From contig NZ_AUKG01000002.1 of the NCBI RefSeq assembly GCF_000424625.1, positions 1,612,001 through 1,676,000 of the forward strand: a stretch of DNA of 64,000 nucleotides, given 5' to 3'. Shown here in pieces: positions 1 through 8,692 of this stretch (its first letter is position 1; every line of letters begins with the position of its first letter). Source of the stretch: Conexibacter woesei Iso977N. GTDB taxonomy: Bacteria > Actinomycetota > Thermoleophilia > Solirubrobacterales > Solirubrobacteraceae. A program made the translations under genes and the position numbers. The notes beneath the pieces are model-generated. The model was given only the letters and a program-made list of their open reading frames with translations. It did no database searches and was not told where the DNA came from.

Positions 1-104
1 ATGGACCACAGGATGCGCCGTGAAGGCGCCGGGCAAAAGAGGACGCTCTTGCCTGGGACCGGCAGGGCGAGGATAAGCGCGCCCGCCTCGGGCATCCTGT
101 CGTC

Positions 105-932
105 ATGGACCACGACGAGCTCGCCGTCCTCCTGCGCACCTGGCGCGACCGGCTGACGCCCGAGGCGGCCGGCCTGCCCGCGGGCGGACGGCGGCGCGCG
201 CCCGGGCTGCGCCGCGAGGAGGTCGCGCAGCTCGCCGGGCTGTCGGTGGACTACCTGGCGCGCCTGGAGCAGGGCCGCGCGACGAGCCCGTCGCCGTCGG
301 TCCTGACGCCGCTGGCCCGCGCGCTGCGGCTCAGCGACGACGAGCGCGCCCACCTGTTCCGGGTCGCGGGCCAGGCGCCGCCGCTGGCGGGCCACATCGA
401 CCGCCACATCACGCCCGGCGTGCAGCGGATCCTGGACCGGCTCAGCGACGTCCCGGTGCTCGTCATCGACGCCGCCTACTTCCCGGTCGCCGCCAACGCG
501 CTCGGGATCGCGCTGGTCGGCGCGCGCGACGCGAACATCGCGTGGCGCCACTTCACCGGCGGCGCGTCGCGTTTCATCCGCGAGCCGGAGGAGCACGACC
601 GCATGTCGCGCGAAGTGGTCGGGGATCTCCGTGCCGCGTCCGGCCGCTACCCCGACGACGCGCGCCTGCGCAGGCTGATCGACGAGCTGCTCGAGGCGTC
701 AGGCGAGTTCGCCGCGCTGTGGGAGGAGGCGCCGGTCGGCGTCCGGGCCGCGTCGCGCAAGACGATCGACCATCCGGAGGTCGGGCGGATCACGCTCGAC
801 TGCGACTCGCTGCACGTCGCGGGCAGCGACCTGCGCCTGATCGTCTACACCGCGCAGCCCGGCTCCGAGGAGGCGGGCAAGCTCGCGCTGCTGGCGACGA
901 TCGGCACGCAGACGTTCACGCCGACGGACTGA
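105..932 (+). CDS. XRE-family regulator with MmyB-like ligand-binding domain
   Basis: A 275-residue cytoplasmic DNA-binding regulator. Residues about 34-83 form a Cro/C1-type helix-turn-helix, with GLRREEVAQLAGLS followed by a recognition-helix-like YLARLEQGRA. Residues about 105-270 match the MmyB-like ligand-binding fold that usually follows this HTH in actinobacteria. Such proteins often control a neighbouring short-chain dehydrogenase, but none lies next to it here. The ATG start has no clear Shine-Dalgarno sequence, so the transcript may be nearly leaderless. The next gene follows after 18 bp on the same strand. Family assignment is firm; the ligand and target genes are unknown. Confidence 0.88.
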   Translation: MDHDELAVLLRTWRDRLTPEAAGLPAGGRRRAPGLRREEVAQLAGLSVDYLARLEQGRATSPSPSVLTPLARALRLSDDERAHLFRVAGQAPPLAGHIDRHITPGVQRILDRLSDVPVLVIDAAYFPVAANALGIALVGARDANIAWRHFTGGASRFIREPEEHDRMSREVVGDLRAASGRYPDDARLRRLIDELLEASGEFAALWEEAPVGVRAASRKTIDHPEVGRITLDCDSLHVAGSDLRLIVYTAQPGSEEAGKLALLATIGTQTFTPTD

Positions 933-950
933 CTACCGTGGGTCGCTGAG

Positions 951-1463
951 ATGGCGGCCGAGCCGACCCATGTGCAGGAGGTCGAGGCGATCCTCGCCTC
1001 CACCGCCGCCGAGCGGCGCGCGCTGCTCGAGGTGGTCTCCCCCGTCCTGCGTGCGTCGCTGCCGGTCGACGGGACCGGGATCGCGCAGGCGATCGAGCAC
1101 CTCGGCGCCGCCGTCGAGCTGGCCGAGGAGCTGCGCGCCGAGCAGCGCGAGGGCCATCGCGCCAACCCGGCGGTCCTGCACGGCCGCGTCTTCGGGCGCG
1201 CGCCGCTGTCGCCCGACACCGTGCTCGCCGCCTTCGTCGACGGCGCCCGCGTCCGGGCGGCCGCGATCACGTCGCTGGCCGGCGCGATCGGTGGCGACGC
1301 GCTCGTCGCCGAGGTCCGCGGCGAGCTCATGGCGCACCCGCTGCCGAGCGAGGACGCCGCGGTCGCGGGCGCGACCGACGCGCTGGAGGACGCCTACGCC
1401 GCCCAGGAGCGCGTGGTCCTGACGCTGGCGGCGGCGCTGGACGCCGGCCCGGACGGCCCCTAG
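951..1463 (+). CDS. hypothetical helical protein
   Basis: A 170-residue protein with no domain that I recognise. It is rich in Ala, Glu and Arg, looks almost entirely alpha-helical, and has no signal peptide or membrane segment. It follows the XRE/MmyB regulator after 18 bp and precedes the DUF2277 gene by 9 bp, so the three are probably co-transcribed. High third-position G+C and a continuous frame support a real gene. No function can be proposed. Confidence 0.65.
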   Translation: MAAEPTHVQEVEAILASTAAERRALLEVVSPVLRASLPVDGTGIAQAIEHLGAAVELAEELRAEQREGHRANPAVLHGRVFGRAPLSPDTVLAAFVDGARVRAAAITSLAGAIGGDALVAEVRGELMAHPLPSEDAAVAGATDALEDAYAAQERVVLTLAAALDAGPDGP

Positions 1464-1472
1464 CCTGAAGGC

Positions 1473-1751
1473 ATGTGCCGCAACATCCGGACCCTGTACA
1501 ACTTCGCGCCGCCGGCCGCCGGCGACGAGGTCCACGCCGCCTCGTTGCAGTACGTCCGCAAGGTCAGCGGCTTCACGAAGCCGTCGCAGGCCAACCAGGA
1601 GGCGTTCGACCGCGCGGTCGCGCAGGTCGCCGCGACGACCCAGGAGCTGCTCGACTCCCTGGTCACCAACGCGCCGCCGAAGGACCGCGAGGTCGAGGCG
1701 GCCAAGGCCCGCAGGCGCGCCCAGGCGCGCTACACGATCACCGCCGCTTAG
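1473..1751 (+). CDS. DUF2277 family protein
   Basis: A 92-residue protein starting MCRNIRTLYNF, the signature N-terminus of DUF2277, with the family's conserved QYVRKVSGF and KPSQAN segments and a basic tail (KARRRAQARY). DUF2277 proteins are short, soluble and of unknown function, often annotated as HTH-like. The stop codon overlaps that of the convergent CAP-domain gene through the shared tetranucleotide TTAG at 1748-1751. Family call is confident; function is not known. Confidence 0.85.
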   Translation: MCRNIRTLYNFAPPAAGDEVHAASLQYVRKVSGFTKPSQANQEAFDRAVAQVAATTQELLDSLVTNAPPKDREVEAAKARRRAQARYTITAA

Positions 1752-2386
1752 CGGCTGACCGCGGAGCAGCGCTTGCCGCGCAGGCGCGCGGCGCGGGCCT
1801 GCGCCTTGGTGGCGCACTTGACCGCCGTGCGCCTGGACGACGCCGCGCTGGCGATCGGCGACGTGAAGTCGTTGACGTAGGTGCCCGCGTCGCCGGAGAT
1901 GCCGGACTGCGGCGCGCCCTCGGCGATGCCGATGCCGATCGCGCCGTAGGCGCCGTTGAGGATGTTGGCGCGGTGCGGCGGCGAGTGCATCCAGGAGTCG
2001 ACGGTCGACGCCGGCGTCCCGAGCGAGCCCGAGCCCCAGGCGATGTTCTCGCCCGCCGTCCAGCTGCCGCTCGCGGTCCAGCCGGCGGCCTTGATGCGGT
2101 CCATGAACGTCCCGCCGTCGGGCGAGACGTGGTCGAAGAAGCGATCGGCGACCATCCGCCGGGCGTAGGCCGCCGCGGCCTTGTCGAGCACCGCCGACTC
2201 GCTGAACGCCGAGAGGCCATGCTGCGCGCGCTGCGCGTTGAGCAGGCACAGCGTGGCGGAGACGGCCGCGGGATCCGACGGCGACACGTCCTCGTTGGCG
2301 CACGCGGCCCACGCGCCGGGCGCGACGGCCAGAGCGGCGACGACGGCGGCGAGCAGGACCAGGATGCTGCGAAGGCGACGAGGCAT
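1748..2386 (-). CDS. secreted CAP-domain (SCP/PR1-like) protein
   Basis: The chosen ATG gives 212 residues beginning MPRRLRSIL, then a hydrophobic stretch ending APGAWA|A, a good Sec signal peptide. Upstream in-frame starts would bury this signal behind 20 extra residues. The mature part is a CAP domain, with LLNAQRAQHGL, a GENIAWGSG segment and the SPPHRANIL motif that carries a conserved CAP histidine. Bacterial CAP proteins are secreted and mostly of unknown biochemical role. A short Arg/Lys-rich tail follows the domain. The gene is divergent from the unknown gene at 2505 and convergent with the DUF2277 gene. Confidence 0.88.
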   Translation of the reverse strand: MPRRLRSILVLLAAVVAALAVAPGAWAACANEDVSPSDPAAVSATLCLLNAQRAQHGLSAFSESAVLDKAAAAYARRMVADRFFDHVSPDGGTFMDRIKAAGWTASGSWTAGENIAWGSGSLGTPASTVDSWMHSPPHRANILNGAYGAIGIGIAEGAPQSGISGDAGTYVNDFTSPIASAASSRRTAVKCATKAQARAARLRGKRCSAVSR

Positions 2387-2452
2387 CGCGAGTCCATCGA
2401 CCCCGCAGCGACGCACACGTGAGCGAAGTTGAGCCGCTCTGGACATCCGTCC

Positions 2453-2502
2453 GATCCGGAACCCCGCACGTCACCTCAGCCGGGGCGCGCGCGTTCCGGA
2501 TC
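2453..2502. promoter_or_regulatory. long inverted repeat in divergent promoter region
   Basis: GATCCGGAAC at 2453-2462 is matched by its perfect reverse complement GTTCCGGATC at 2493-2502, with a nested CCCCG/CGGGG pair at 2462-2466 and 2481-2485. The structure ends 2 bp before the ATG at 2505 and lies 66 bp upstream of the divergent CAP gene. It could be an operator for both genes or a 5' hairpin on the plus transcript. Only the symmetry is observed; the role is inferred. Confidence 0.4.
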
Positions 2503-2504
2503 CG

Positions 2505-3419
2505 ATGCTCGCCCCCGCCCCCACGCCGTACGCGTCGCTGCAGGCGCCCACGACGATCAAGGCCTACGCCGGCTGGACCGCCTGGCAGGACGTCGATCCG
2601 AAGGCCCGCGAGCACGTCGTCAAGGTGCGGGCGCCGGACGGGACCGTCACGACGCGCCCGGAGCGCAGCCACGTCGCCGACCCCGACAACCCGCTGGACG
2701 ACGGTGTTGCGTTCGACCTCGCCCCGGACGCGTTCGGCCGGCCGTCGATCGTCGTCGGCGTCTGCGGCCGCACCGGGAGGCTGCGCTGCCACCTCCACAT
2801 CGGGCGCCTGCCGAACCGTGCCTCGCGGCCGATCGGCCACACCGCGCAGCGCGCCATGCCGGCGGCCGTGACGTTCTGGCGCAAGCGGCTCGCCTGGGCC
2901 GACGCCGACGGCGCGCTGCACCTCCGCACCGCGGCCGGCGCGACCCCGCGCGTCGTCCGGCCGTGGCCGCAGCCGCACGCGGACGTCGAGGAGGCCGAGC
3001 TGCGCGGCGACCTGCTCGCAGCGACGCTGAACTACGACGATCCGACCGCTCCGGAGGACAACGCGGTCGCGCTTGCGCTCGCCAACGTCCGGACGGGCCA
3101 TCCCGAGACGCTCGCGACCGAGCAGCCCGGCGAGGGCGGGCAGCGCTTCACGGGCCCGACGTTCGTCGGCGGCCACACGCTGAGCTGGCTGCTGACCTGC
3201 CACGGCGACCCGGAGGGGTGCTCGCGACGGTTCGGCGTCTACCGGCGCGATCTGCGCACGCGCAGGACGGTCTTCGCGCGCGACATGCGCCAGCACTTCG
3301 GCTTCGCGGCGCTGAGCGACACCACCGTGTTGCTCGGGCCGAGCCAGGGCGGCTGCTACGACGACGGCCTCGCCGCCGGCAGGTGCCGCATCGAGCGACG
3401 CCGCCTGACCTTCGGCTGA
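2505..3419 (+). CDS. hypothetical protein, possible beta-propeller-like repeats
   Basis: A 304-residue protein that I do not recognise. It is rich in alternating short hydrophobic strands and turns (for example WTAWQDV, LAWADADG, LRTAAG), a texture typical of beta-propeller or other all-beta proteins. It has six cysteines. No convincing signal peptide is visible from this ATG; the N-terminus MLAPAPTPYASLQAP may be a truncated secretion signal or a true cytosolic start. The gene is followed by a strong bidirectional hairpin terminator. Confidence 0.6.
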   Translation: MLAPAPTPYASLQAPTTIKAYAGWTAWQDVDPKAREHVVKVRAPDGTVTTRPERSHVADPDNPLDDGVAFDLAPDAFGRPSIVVGVCGRTGRLRCHLHIGRLPNRASRPIGHTAQRAMPAAVTFWRKRLAWADADGALHLRTAAGATPRVVRPWPQPHADVEEAELRGDLLAATLNYDDPTAPEDNAVALALANVRTGHPETLATEQPGEGGQRFTGPTFVGGHTLSWLLTCHGDPEGCSRRFGVYRRDLRTRRTVFARDMRQHFGFAALSDTTVLLGPSQGGCYDDGLAAGRCRIERRRLTFG

Positions 3420-3438
3420 CCGCGCCGCGTAGTGCGGA

Positions 3439-3468
3439 CGGCGCCCGGCTGTGCGGAGCCGGGCGCCG
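3439..3468. terminator. bidirectional hairpin terminator
   Basis: A perfect 12-bp stem: left arm 3439-3450 (core GCGCCCGGCT) pairs with 3457-3468 (core AGCCGGGCGC) around a 6-nt loop. It lies between two convergent genes ending at 3419 and 3523. No long T-tract is present, as is usual for terminators of high-GC actinobacteria. Confidence 0.75.
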
Positions 3469-3522
3469 CCGCGTCGGCCGTCGCGTCCCGGTCCAGCGGA
3501 GAGCGCGGTGGCCGAGCTTGGT

Positions 3523-3927
3523 TCAGCCGATCATGAGCGACGTGCGGTCGGCCGGGTCGACCCGGACCGGGACCGTCGCGCCCGGCTGGAAGCTCGGGAT
3601 GGCGATGCGGGAGATCGTCTGGCGGTGCGTCACCGCGTAGGGCTCGCCGCCGCCGAGGGAGACGTCGAGGTCCATCTCGACCGTCGGGTTGTCGTTGATC
3701 GTCATGCCGGTGTCGCGGACGGCGGTGATCGTCGCGCTGCCGGCCTGGCCGTTGGCCATCAGGTGCTGGGCCTTCACGCCGTCGGCCTGCAGGTCGCCGA
3801 GGACCTGGTTGGCCTGGGCGACGCCGTCGCGCATGCGGCGCATGCCGCCGGCCATGCCGCGGTGCTCGGGCGGCGTCATGGCCTCGGCCTGCTTCTGGAG
3901 GTTGCGGATGTCCTTCAAGAACCCCAT
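3523..3927 (-). CDS. conserved actinobacterial protein with C-terminal beta domain
   Basis: From the ATG at 3927 (MGFLKDIRNLQKQ) the protein has 134 residues. An N-terminal helical region of about 60 residues is followed by a compact beta-rich domain with a GSATITAVRDTGMTIND segment and the ending VPVRVDPADRTSLMIG. This N-helix plus beta-barrel pattern recurs in small actinobacterial proteins of unknown function. The longer reading to 4002 adds an unlikely TR-rich leader. No membrane segment is evident. The gene ends beside a bidirectional terminator and has VOC, ABC and GT4 genes upstream on the same strand. Confidence 0.65.
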   Translation of the reverse strand: MGFLKDIRNLQKQAEAMTPPEHRGMAGGMRRMRDGVAQANQVLGDLQADGVKAQHLMANGQAGSATITAVRDTGMTINDNPTVEMDLDVSLGGGEPYAVTHRQTISRIAIPSFQPGATVPVRVDPADRTSLMIG

Positions 3928-4012
3928 GTCGATCGTGTGCTCCTGGGTGCGGGTGGCGAGTGGCGTGGCGGATGTCTGATGTGACAACCGTCTCGCCGCC
4001 ACCGGCTTACGC

Positions 4013-4633
4013 TCAGGAGCGCGGCGACATGAGCGCGACGCGTGTGCCGAGACCGGCGTCCTTCGGGACGATCGCGATCCGGCGCCCCGGCTGGACCGCG
4101 TCCCTCGGCTCGCTCGCGCCGGTGGCGCGGGCCGCGGCGTCGAGGTCGTCCGCCACGAGCGTGATCCCCCACAGCCGCGCGGGGTCCTCGGCGGTGCCGG
4201 GCGCGGGCTCGGGCGGGCCGACGACCTCCAGGATCAGGTCGGAGAAGAGGAAGAAGCCCTGGCGCAGCTCGGAGCCCGCATCGCGGACGCGCCGCAGCTC
4301 GAAGCCCGCGGCCTCCAGCGTCTCGAACGTGCGCGCGGTGTCGGGCGTGGTCAACACGATGTGGTCGATCGCCGAGACCGTGTTGGGGTGCGCGGCGGCG
4401 GCCTCGCTCGCGGCGGTGCCGGCCGTCGTCGGGACGCCCGCCAGCGCGCCGTCGCCCTCCGGGATCGCGCCCGCGAGCGTCCAGCCCACGAGCCCGGACG
4501 CGGCGCCCGGCAGGAACACGAGGTCGGTGGTCCCGATCCGCAGCCGGTCGGTGCCGGCGCGGAAGCCGGCCATCTCCCAGCGCGCCGGGTCGGCGTGGAG
4601 GTCGAGCGCGACGAGGGCCGGCCGTGGGCTCAT
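4013..4633 (-). CDS. VOC (glyoxalase-like) family protein
   Basis: A 206-residue soluble protein. The core around residues 90-150 carries the vicinal-oxygen-chelate pattern (IDHIVLTTPDTART, then FETLEAAGFELRRVRD and FLFSDLILEVVGP), with a metal-ligand-like His and Glu. The N-terminal and C-terminal thirds look like the other paired beta-alpha-beta-beta-beta halves. The substrate cannot be predicted; VOC members include dioxygenases, lyases and resistance proteins. Its ATG overlaps the stop of the ABC exporter gene (ATGA), so the two are translationally coupled within an operon that starts with the GT4 gene. Confidence 0.8.
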   Translation of the reverse strand: MSPRPALVALDLHADPARWEMAGFRAGTDRLRIGTTDLVFLPGAASGLVGWTLAGAIPEGDGALAGVPTTAGTAASEAAAAHPNTVSAIDHIVLTTPDTARTFETLEAAGFELRRVRDAGSELRQGFFLFSDLILEVVGPPEPAPGTAEDPARLWGITLVADDLDAAARATGASEPRDAVQPGRRIAIVPKDAGLGTRVALMSPRS

Positions 4634-6393
4634 GCCCGCGTCTGCTCCCCCTGCGCGCTCTGCAGCGCGGCGTAGCGCCCACCCAGCTCCAGCAGCTCCT
4701 CGTGCGTCCCGCGCTCCACGATCCGCCCCCTGTCGAGCACGACGATCTGGTCGGCGTCGCGCACGGTCGACAGGCGATGCGCGATCGCGATCGTCGTCCG
4801 CCCCGCCGCCAGCCGGTCCAGCGCGTCCTGCACGTGGCGCTCGGTCTCGGTGTCCAGCGCCGAGGTCGCCTCGTCGAGCACCAGCACCGGCGGGTTGCGC
4901 AGCACGACGCGCGCGATCGCGATCCGCTGCTTCTCGCCGCCGGAGAAGCGGTAGCCGCGCTCGCCGACCATCGTGTCGTAGCCCTCGGGCAGCCGGTCGA
5001 TCAGGTCGTGGATCTGCGCGGCGCGCGCCGCGGCCTCCAGCTCGGCGTCGGTCGCGTCCGGCCGCGCGAAGCGCAGGTTGTCGCGGACCGTGGCGTGGAA
5101 CAGGTACGTGTCCTGCGAGACCAGCCCGACCGTCCGCGCCAGCGACGCGAACGACACGTCGCGCACGTCGACTTCGTCGATCGTCACGCGCCCCGCGTCG
5201 ACGTCGTACAGCCGCGCGACCAGGTACGCCAGCGTCGTCTTCCCGGACCCGGTCTCGCCGACGATCGCGGTGAACGACCCCGGCGCCACCTCCAGGTCGA
5301 CGCCGTCCAGCGTCGGCGCCACGTCGGCGTCGTAGCCGAACGTCACACCCTCGAACTTCACGTCGCCGACGACGTCCCGCAGCTCGACCGGCTCGGCCGC
5401 CTCTTCGAGGTCGACCGGCAGGTCGAGGTACTCGAAGATGCGGTGGAACAGCGCCAGCGACGACTGCAGGTCGACCGACACGGACAACAACGACCCGATC
5501 GGGAACAGCAGCCGCGTCTGCAGCGTCGTGAACGCGACCAGCGTGCCGACCGAGATCGCGCCGGTCTGTCCGGCGAACCAGTACACGAGCGCCGGCAGGA
5601 TCGCGAAGGACATCTGAACGCTCGCCATCCGCCAGCGCCCGGCCATGCGCGAGCGGACCTCCAGCGTCGCCAGCTCGCGCGACTCCGCGCGGAAGCGCTC
5701 GACCAGCTCCTCCCCGCGCCCCATCGTCCGCCCCAGCAGGATGCCGGAGACCGACAGCGACTCCTCGACCAAGGACGACATGTCGGCCACGCGCCCCTGG
5801 CGCGCCGCGGTGATCTTGCGCCGCTCGCCGCCGACGCGCCGCGTCATCCACACGAAGAACGGCAGGATGATCAGCGAGAACGCGGCCAGCCGCCAGTCGA
5901 GCGCGAACAGGCCGACGATCGTCGCCACGACCGTCGTGACGTTGGAGACGATCGACGTCGCCGTCGAGGTCACGACGCTCTGGATCCCGCCGATGTCCGA
6001 CGCGATCCGCGACTGCACCTCGCCGGTCCGCGTGCGTGTGAAGAACGCCAGCGACAGCCTCTGCAGGTGGCGGTACACGGCGGCGCGGAGGTCGTGCATG
6101 ACCTCCTGGCCGACGATGTTGGACAGGTAGGTCTGCGCGACGCCGAGCGCACCGGTCGAGATCGCCACCGCGATCATCCCGGCCACGAGCCACGTCAGCA
6201 GGACCGTGTCGCCCTCGGGGATCGCCGTGTCGAGGATCTCGCGCAGCAGGAACGGCGAGGCGATCGAGATCGTCGCGCTCAGCGCGATCAGCGCCAGGAC
6301 CGCGCTCAGCCGCACGCGGTAGGGCGTGAACAACCTCCCGATGCGGTGCAGCTCGGCGCGCCGCGTGGCCTGCGTCGGCTCAGCTTCGGTCAC
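4630..6393 (-). CDS. ABC exporter, fused permease-ATPase (MsbA/MdlB-like)
   Basis: A 587-residue half-transporter of the ABC exporter class. Residues 20-320 form a six-helix type IV transmembrane domain. The nucleotide-binding domain has Walker A GETGSGKTT at 379-387, a signature FSGGEKQRIAI, Walker B VLVLDEATSALD and a switch His in IAIAHRLSTVRDADQ. A homodimer would export a lipid, glycoconjugate or drug. The GTG start at 6393 overlaps the upstream glycosyltransferase stop by 4 bp. That pairing favours export of a glycosylated product, though this is inference. The VOC gene overlaps it downstream. Confidence 0.9.
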   Translation of the reverse strand: MTEAEPTQATRRAELHRIGRLFTPYRVRLSAVLALIALSATISIASPFLLREILDTAIPEGDTVLLTWLVAGMIAVAISTGALGVAQTYLSNIVGQEVMHDLRAAVYRHLQRLSLAFFTRTRTGEVQSRIASDIGGIQSVVTSTATSIVSNVTTVVATIVGLFALDWRLAAFSLIILPFFVWMTRRVGGERRKITAARQGRVADMSSLVEESLSVSGILLGRTMGRGEELVERFRAESRELATLEVRSRMAGRWRMASVQMSFAILPALVYWFAGQTGAISVGTLVAFTTLQTRLLFPIGSLLSVSVDLQSSLALFHRIFEYLDLPVDLEEAAEPVELRDVVGDVKFEGVTFGYDADVAPTLDGVDLEVAPGSFTAIVGETGSGKTTLAYLVARLYDVDAGRVTIDEVDVRDVSFASLARTVGLVSQDTYLFHATVRDNLRFARPDATDAELEAAARAAQIHDLIDRLPEGYDTMVGERGYRFSGGEKQRIAIARVVLRNPPVLVLDEATSALDTETERHVQDALDRLAAGRTTIAIAHRLSTVRDADQIVVLDRGRIVERGTHEELLELGGRYAALQSAQGEQTRA

Positions 6394-7760
6394 GCGGTCG
6401 GGGTCCTCGCGGTGAACCGCGGCTCGTCGGCGTCCGCGTCCTCCTCGGCGACCGTGTCGAAGACGGTCGCGAGGTCGGCGGCCAGCGCGGGCCAGGAGAA
6501 GCGCTCGTGGGAGTCGCGCCAGGCGCGGCGGCCGCGGCGGCGGCGCTCGACCGGGTCGGCCAGCGCCTGCGCGAGCGCGGCGGCCAGCGCGCGCTCGTCG
6601 TCGGGCTCGACGAGCCAGCCGGTCGCGCCGTCGTGGACGATGTCGGCCGGCCCGAAGCGGTCGACGGCGATCGGCGGCAGGCCGCAGGCCATCGCCTCGA
6701 CCAGCACCGAGCCGAACTGCTCGCGCACCGAGGCGAGCGCGAAGACGTCGGCCGCCGACAGGAACGCGGGCAGCGCATCGTGGTCGCGCCAGCCGCCGAG
6801 GAAGACGTTCCGGGCGCCGCTGGAGGCGATCGCGTCGGCCGGGTGCTCGCCCTCCCACTCGCCGGGGTAGCCGCCGAGCAGGACCAGCGACGCGTCGTCG
6901 GGAAGCGTTCCGGACGCCTGAGCGCTCGCCCACGCGCGGATCATCAGCCCGATCCGCTTGACGGCCGTGAAGCGCGAGACCGACATCGCCACCGGCCCGC
7001 CGTGCGTCAGCGGTGCGATCTCGTTCAAGGTGTAGGCCATGCTGCCCTCGTCCTGACCGGGGAGCCAGCCGCGCGGGTGGTCGACGAGGTGCTCGCGCCA
7101 GAGCGCGCCGCGGTCGACCTCCAGGCGGTCGAAGACCTCCGGGTCGAAGCCGTTGGGCGCGAGCACGCAGCGGTCCGGCTCGACGCCGAGCAGCTCCACC
7201 GCGCGCGGGATCTGCGAGGGCGACAGCACCAGCAGCCGCTCCGAGCGCCGCGCCCAGGCGCGCATGCGCCTGGCCCACGCGGCGGCGTGCGGCCACGGCG
7301 CGCCGTCGGCGATCTCCTCGAGCATCAGCAGCTCGGTCCCGTGCAGGTGCGTGACGATCGGGACGTCCGGCGCCACGCGCCCGGCCGCCTCGTGCAGCGG
7401 CGTGAGGTGGTGCAGGTGCAGGACGTCGCACTCGGCCGCGCCGGCGCGATCGAACGCCCGCGCCCAGGCACTGACGTGCGTCTCGAACGCCGCGTCGTCG
7501 AGCGACGCGAAGACGCGGTCGTGCGCGCCCGGGCGGTCCTCGTAGGACGGGTGCAGCGGCGCGTTGCCGGCGTCGAAGTCGACCGGCCGGACGTCGAGCC
7601 CGGCGAAGAAGCGGGACGCGTCGCCGTGGCCGCCGTCGCCGCGCGAGCCGGCCACGATCGTGACGTCCCACCCGTGCTCGGGCAGCGCGGCCGCCAGCGC
7701 CCGCGTGACGTGCGCGCTGCCACCGCGTGGGAAGAACATGAGACCGGAGAGGGCGCGCAC
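6390..7760 (-). CDS. GT4-type glycosyltransferase
   Basis: A 456-residue GT-B fold glycosyltransferase. The N-terminal half has the glycine-rich acceptor-side loop (FFPRGGSAHVTRAL) and a THLHGTEL segment. The C-terminal half has a donor-binding region with the EX7E pattern in REQFGSVLVEAMACG. It would transfer an activated sugar to a lipid or polysaccharide acceptor at the cytoplasmic membrane. The GTG start is 6 nt downstream of a TATAAC box, so the mRNA may be leaderless; a Met at position 8 is an alternative start. It is first in an operon with an ABC exporter and a VOC protein. Confidence 0.85.
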   Translation of the reverse strand: MRALSGLMFFPRGGSAHVTRALAAALPEHGWDVTIVAGSRGDGGHGDASRFFAGLDVRPVDFDAGNAPLHPSYEDRPGAHDRVFASLDDAAFETHVSAWARAFDRAGAAECDVLHLHHLTPLHEAAGRVAPDVPIVTHLHGTELLMLEEIADGAPWPHAAAWARRMRAWARRSERLLVLSPSQIPRAVELLGVEPDRCVLAPNGFDPEVFDRLEVDRGALWREHLVDHPRGWLPGQDEGSMAYTLNEIAPLTHGGPVAMSVSRFTAVKRIGLMIRAWASAQASGTLPDDASLVLLGGYPGEWEGEHPADAIASSGARNVFLGGWRDHDALPAFLSAADVFALASVREQFGSVLVEAMACGLPPIAVDRFGPADIVHDGATGWLVEPDDERALAAALAQALADPVERRRRGRRAWRDSHERFSWPALAADLATVFDTVAEEDADADEPRFTARTPTA

Positions 7761-7766
7761 GCCTCT

Positions 7767-7772
7767 GTTATA
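7767..7772 (-). promoter_or_regulatory. -10 box TATAAC, probable leaderless promoter of the GT4 operon
   Basis: On the minus strand TATAAC lies exactly 6 nt before the GTG at 7760. A start site at the usual distance would fall on the start codon itself. No strong -35 hexamer is visible. The box stands out in a GC-rich setting. Confidence 0.5.
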
Positions 7773-7791
7773 TGAAACTCCGGAACGCTGA

Positions 7792-8586
7792 CTATCGGCG
7801 GCGGAACACGAGCGCCGTCGCGACCGCGCGCCCGCCGGGCAGCGTGATCCCGTGCGACTCGCGCGGCTCGTTGCGCAGCCGGCCGCCGCAGACCAGCGAC
7901 GTCGAGCCGCCGCCGTCGAGGTTCATCGCCTGGACCGCGCCGAGCGCGGCCATCGCCTCGGCGAGCTCGTCGATCAGCAGCCCCGCCTCGTCGTCGGCGC
8001 GCCCGTCGCAGGTGACCGCGAGCAGCTCGCCGCGGCGCGTGATCCCGATCGCCGCGCGCGGGTGGCGCTCGGCGGTGATGTCGGAGTCGAACTGGTGCGA
8101 GCCCGCGCTGAAGCCCTCGTCGTCGCCCCGGACCACGGCGCCGCCGCGGACCAGCAGCGGCCCGGCCTGCATCAAGTCGCCGCGCGGCGCGTCCGGCAGC
8201 TCGTCGCGGCGGGCGATCGTCACGTTGGTGCCGTCGATGGCGATCGCGGCGCGGATCGCGCCGAACGGCTCGGCGAACGGGACGTGGCGGCGCACGACGC
8301 CGCCGGTGCGCAGCTCGCCGAGCGGGATCAGGTCCGGGCGCTCGTAGAAGCCGCCGACGAGCGCCTCGTCGAAGCCGTTGGCGCGGCAGAACGCCTCCAA
8401 CGGCGCGGGCTGCGGGAGCCGGACGACGCGCGCCTCGAAGCGCCGCAGGTCGTAGCGGGCGACGTACAGCGTGGTCCTGGCGCCGTCGGGCAGGCGCAGA
8501 CGTTCCCGGCGGAGATGCCGGAGCTTGGGCTGCGCGGCGTCGCGCAGCGGCGTCAAGCGTTGGCGGGTGGCCATGGCGCGGGTCAC
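7792..8586 (-). CDS. phosphodiester glycosidase family protein (NAGPA-like)
   Basis: A 264-residue protein of the DUF2233/NAGPA family. The hallmark MNLDGGGSTSLVCGG lies near residue 220, preceded by an AAIGITRRGELLAVTCDGR strand pair. The middle contains the VGGFYERP loop typical of the family. Family members hydrolyse sugar-phosphodiester bonds, and many bacterial ones are secreted. No signal peptide is seen here from either the first start or the MATRQRL start at 8574, so a cytosolic location is possible. It is a monocistronic gene beside the GT4 operon; a link to the same glycoconjugate is speculative. Confidence 0.85.
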   Translation of the reverse strand: MTRAMATRQRLTPLRDAAQPKLRHLRRERLRLPDGARTTLYVARYDLRRFEARVVRLPQPAPLEAFCRANGFDEALVGGFYERPDLIPLGELRTGGVVRRHVPFAEPFGAIRAAIAIDGTNVTIARRDELPDAPRGDLMQAGPLLVRGGAVVRGDDEGFSAGSHQFDSDITAERHPRAAIGITRRGELLAVTCDGRADDEAGLLIDELAEAMAALGAVQAMNLDGGGSTSLVCGGRLRNEPRESHGITLPGGRAVATALVFRRR

Positions 8587-8692
8587 AGGATGCGTGTGTC
8601 GGGCGTCGGAGGCGTGAAGCTCTCGTTACGAGGGTCGGCAGTCCGACCTTGGAGGATGAGTTCGCCGCCCAGGCGGCGCGCCCTTCAGAAGG

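Noticed and set aside
1-104. A gene beginning with the ATG at position 1
   Set aside because: The frame from 1 runs without family resemblance into the XRE gene in another frame. The segment is best read as upstream region of that gene, and nothing else could be supported.
933-3296. Very long open frame on the minus strand opposite the first genes
   Set aside because: High G+C makes stops rare in shadow frames. The translation is Arg/Ala/Gly-rich without any domain, and the other strand carries recognisable families.
4624-6870. A 748-codon plus-strand frame across the ABC exporter and GT4 genes
   Set aside because: It reads as Arg/Asp/Gln-rich nonsense, while the minus strand has intact Walker motifs.
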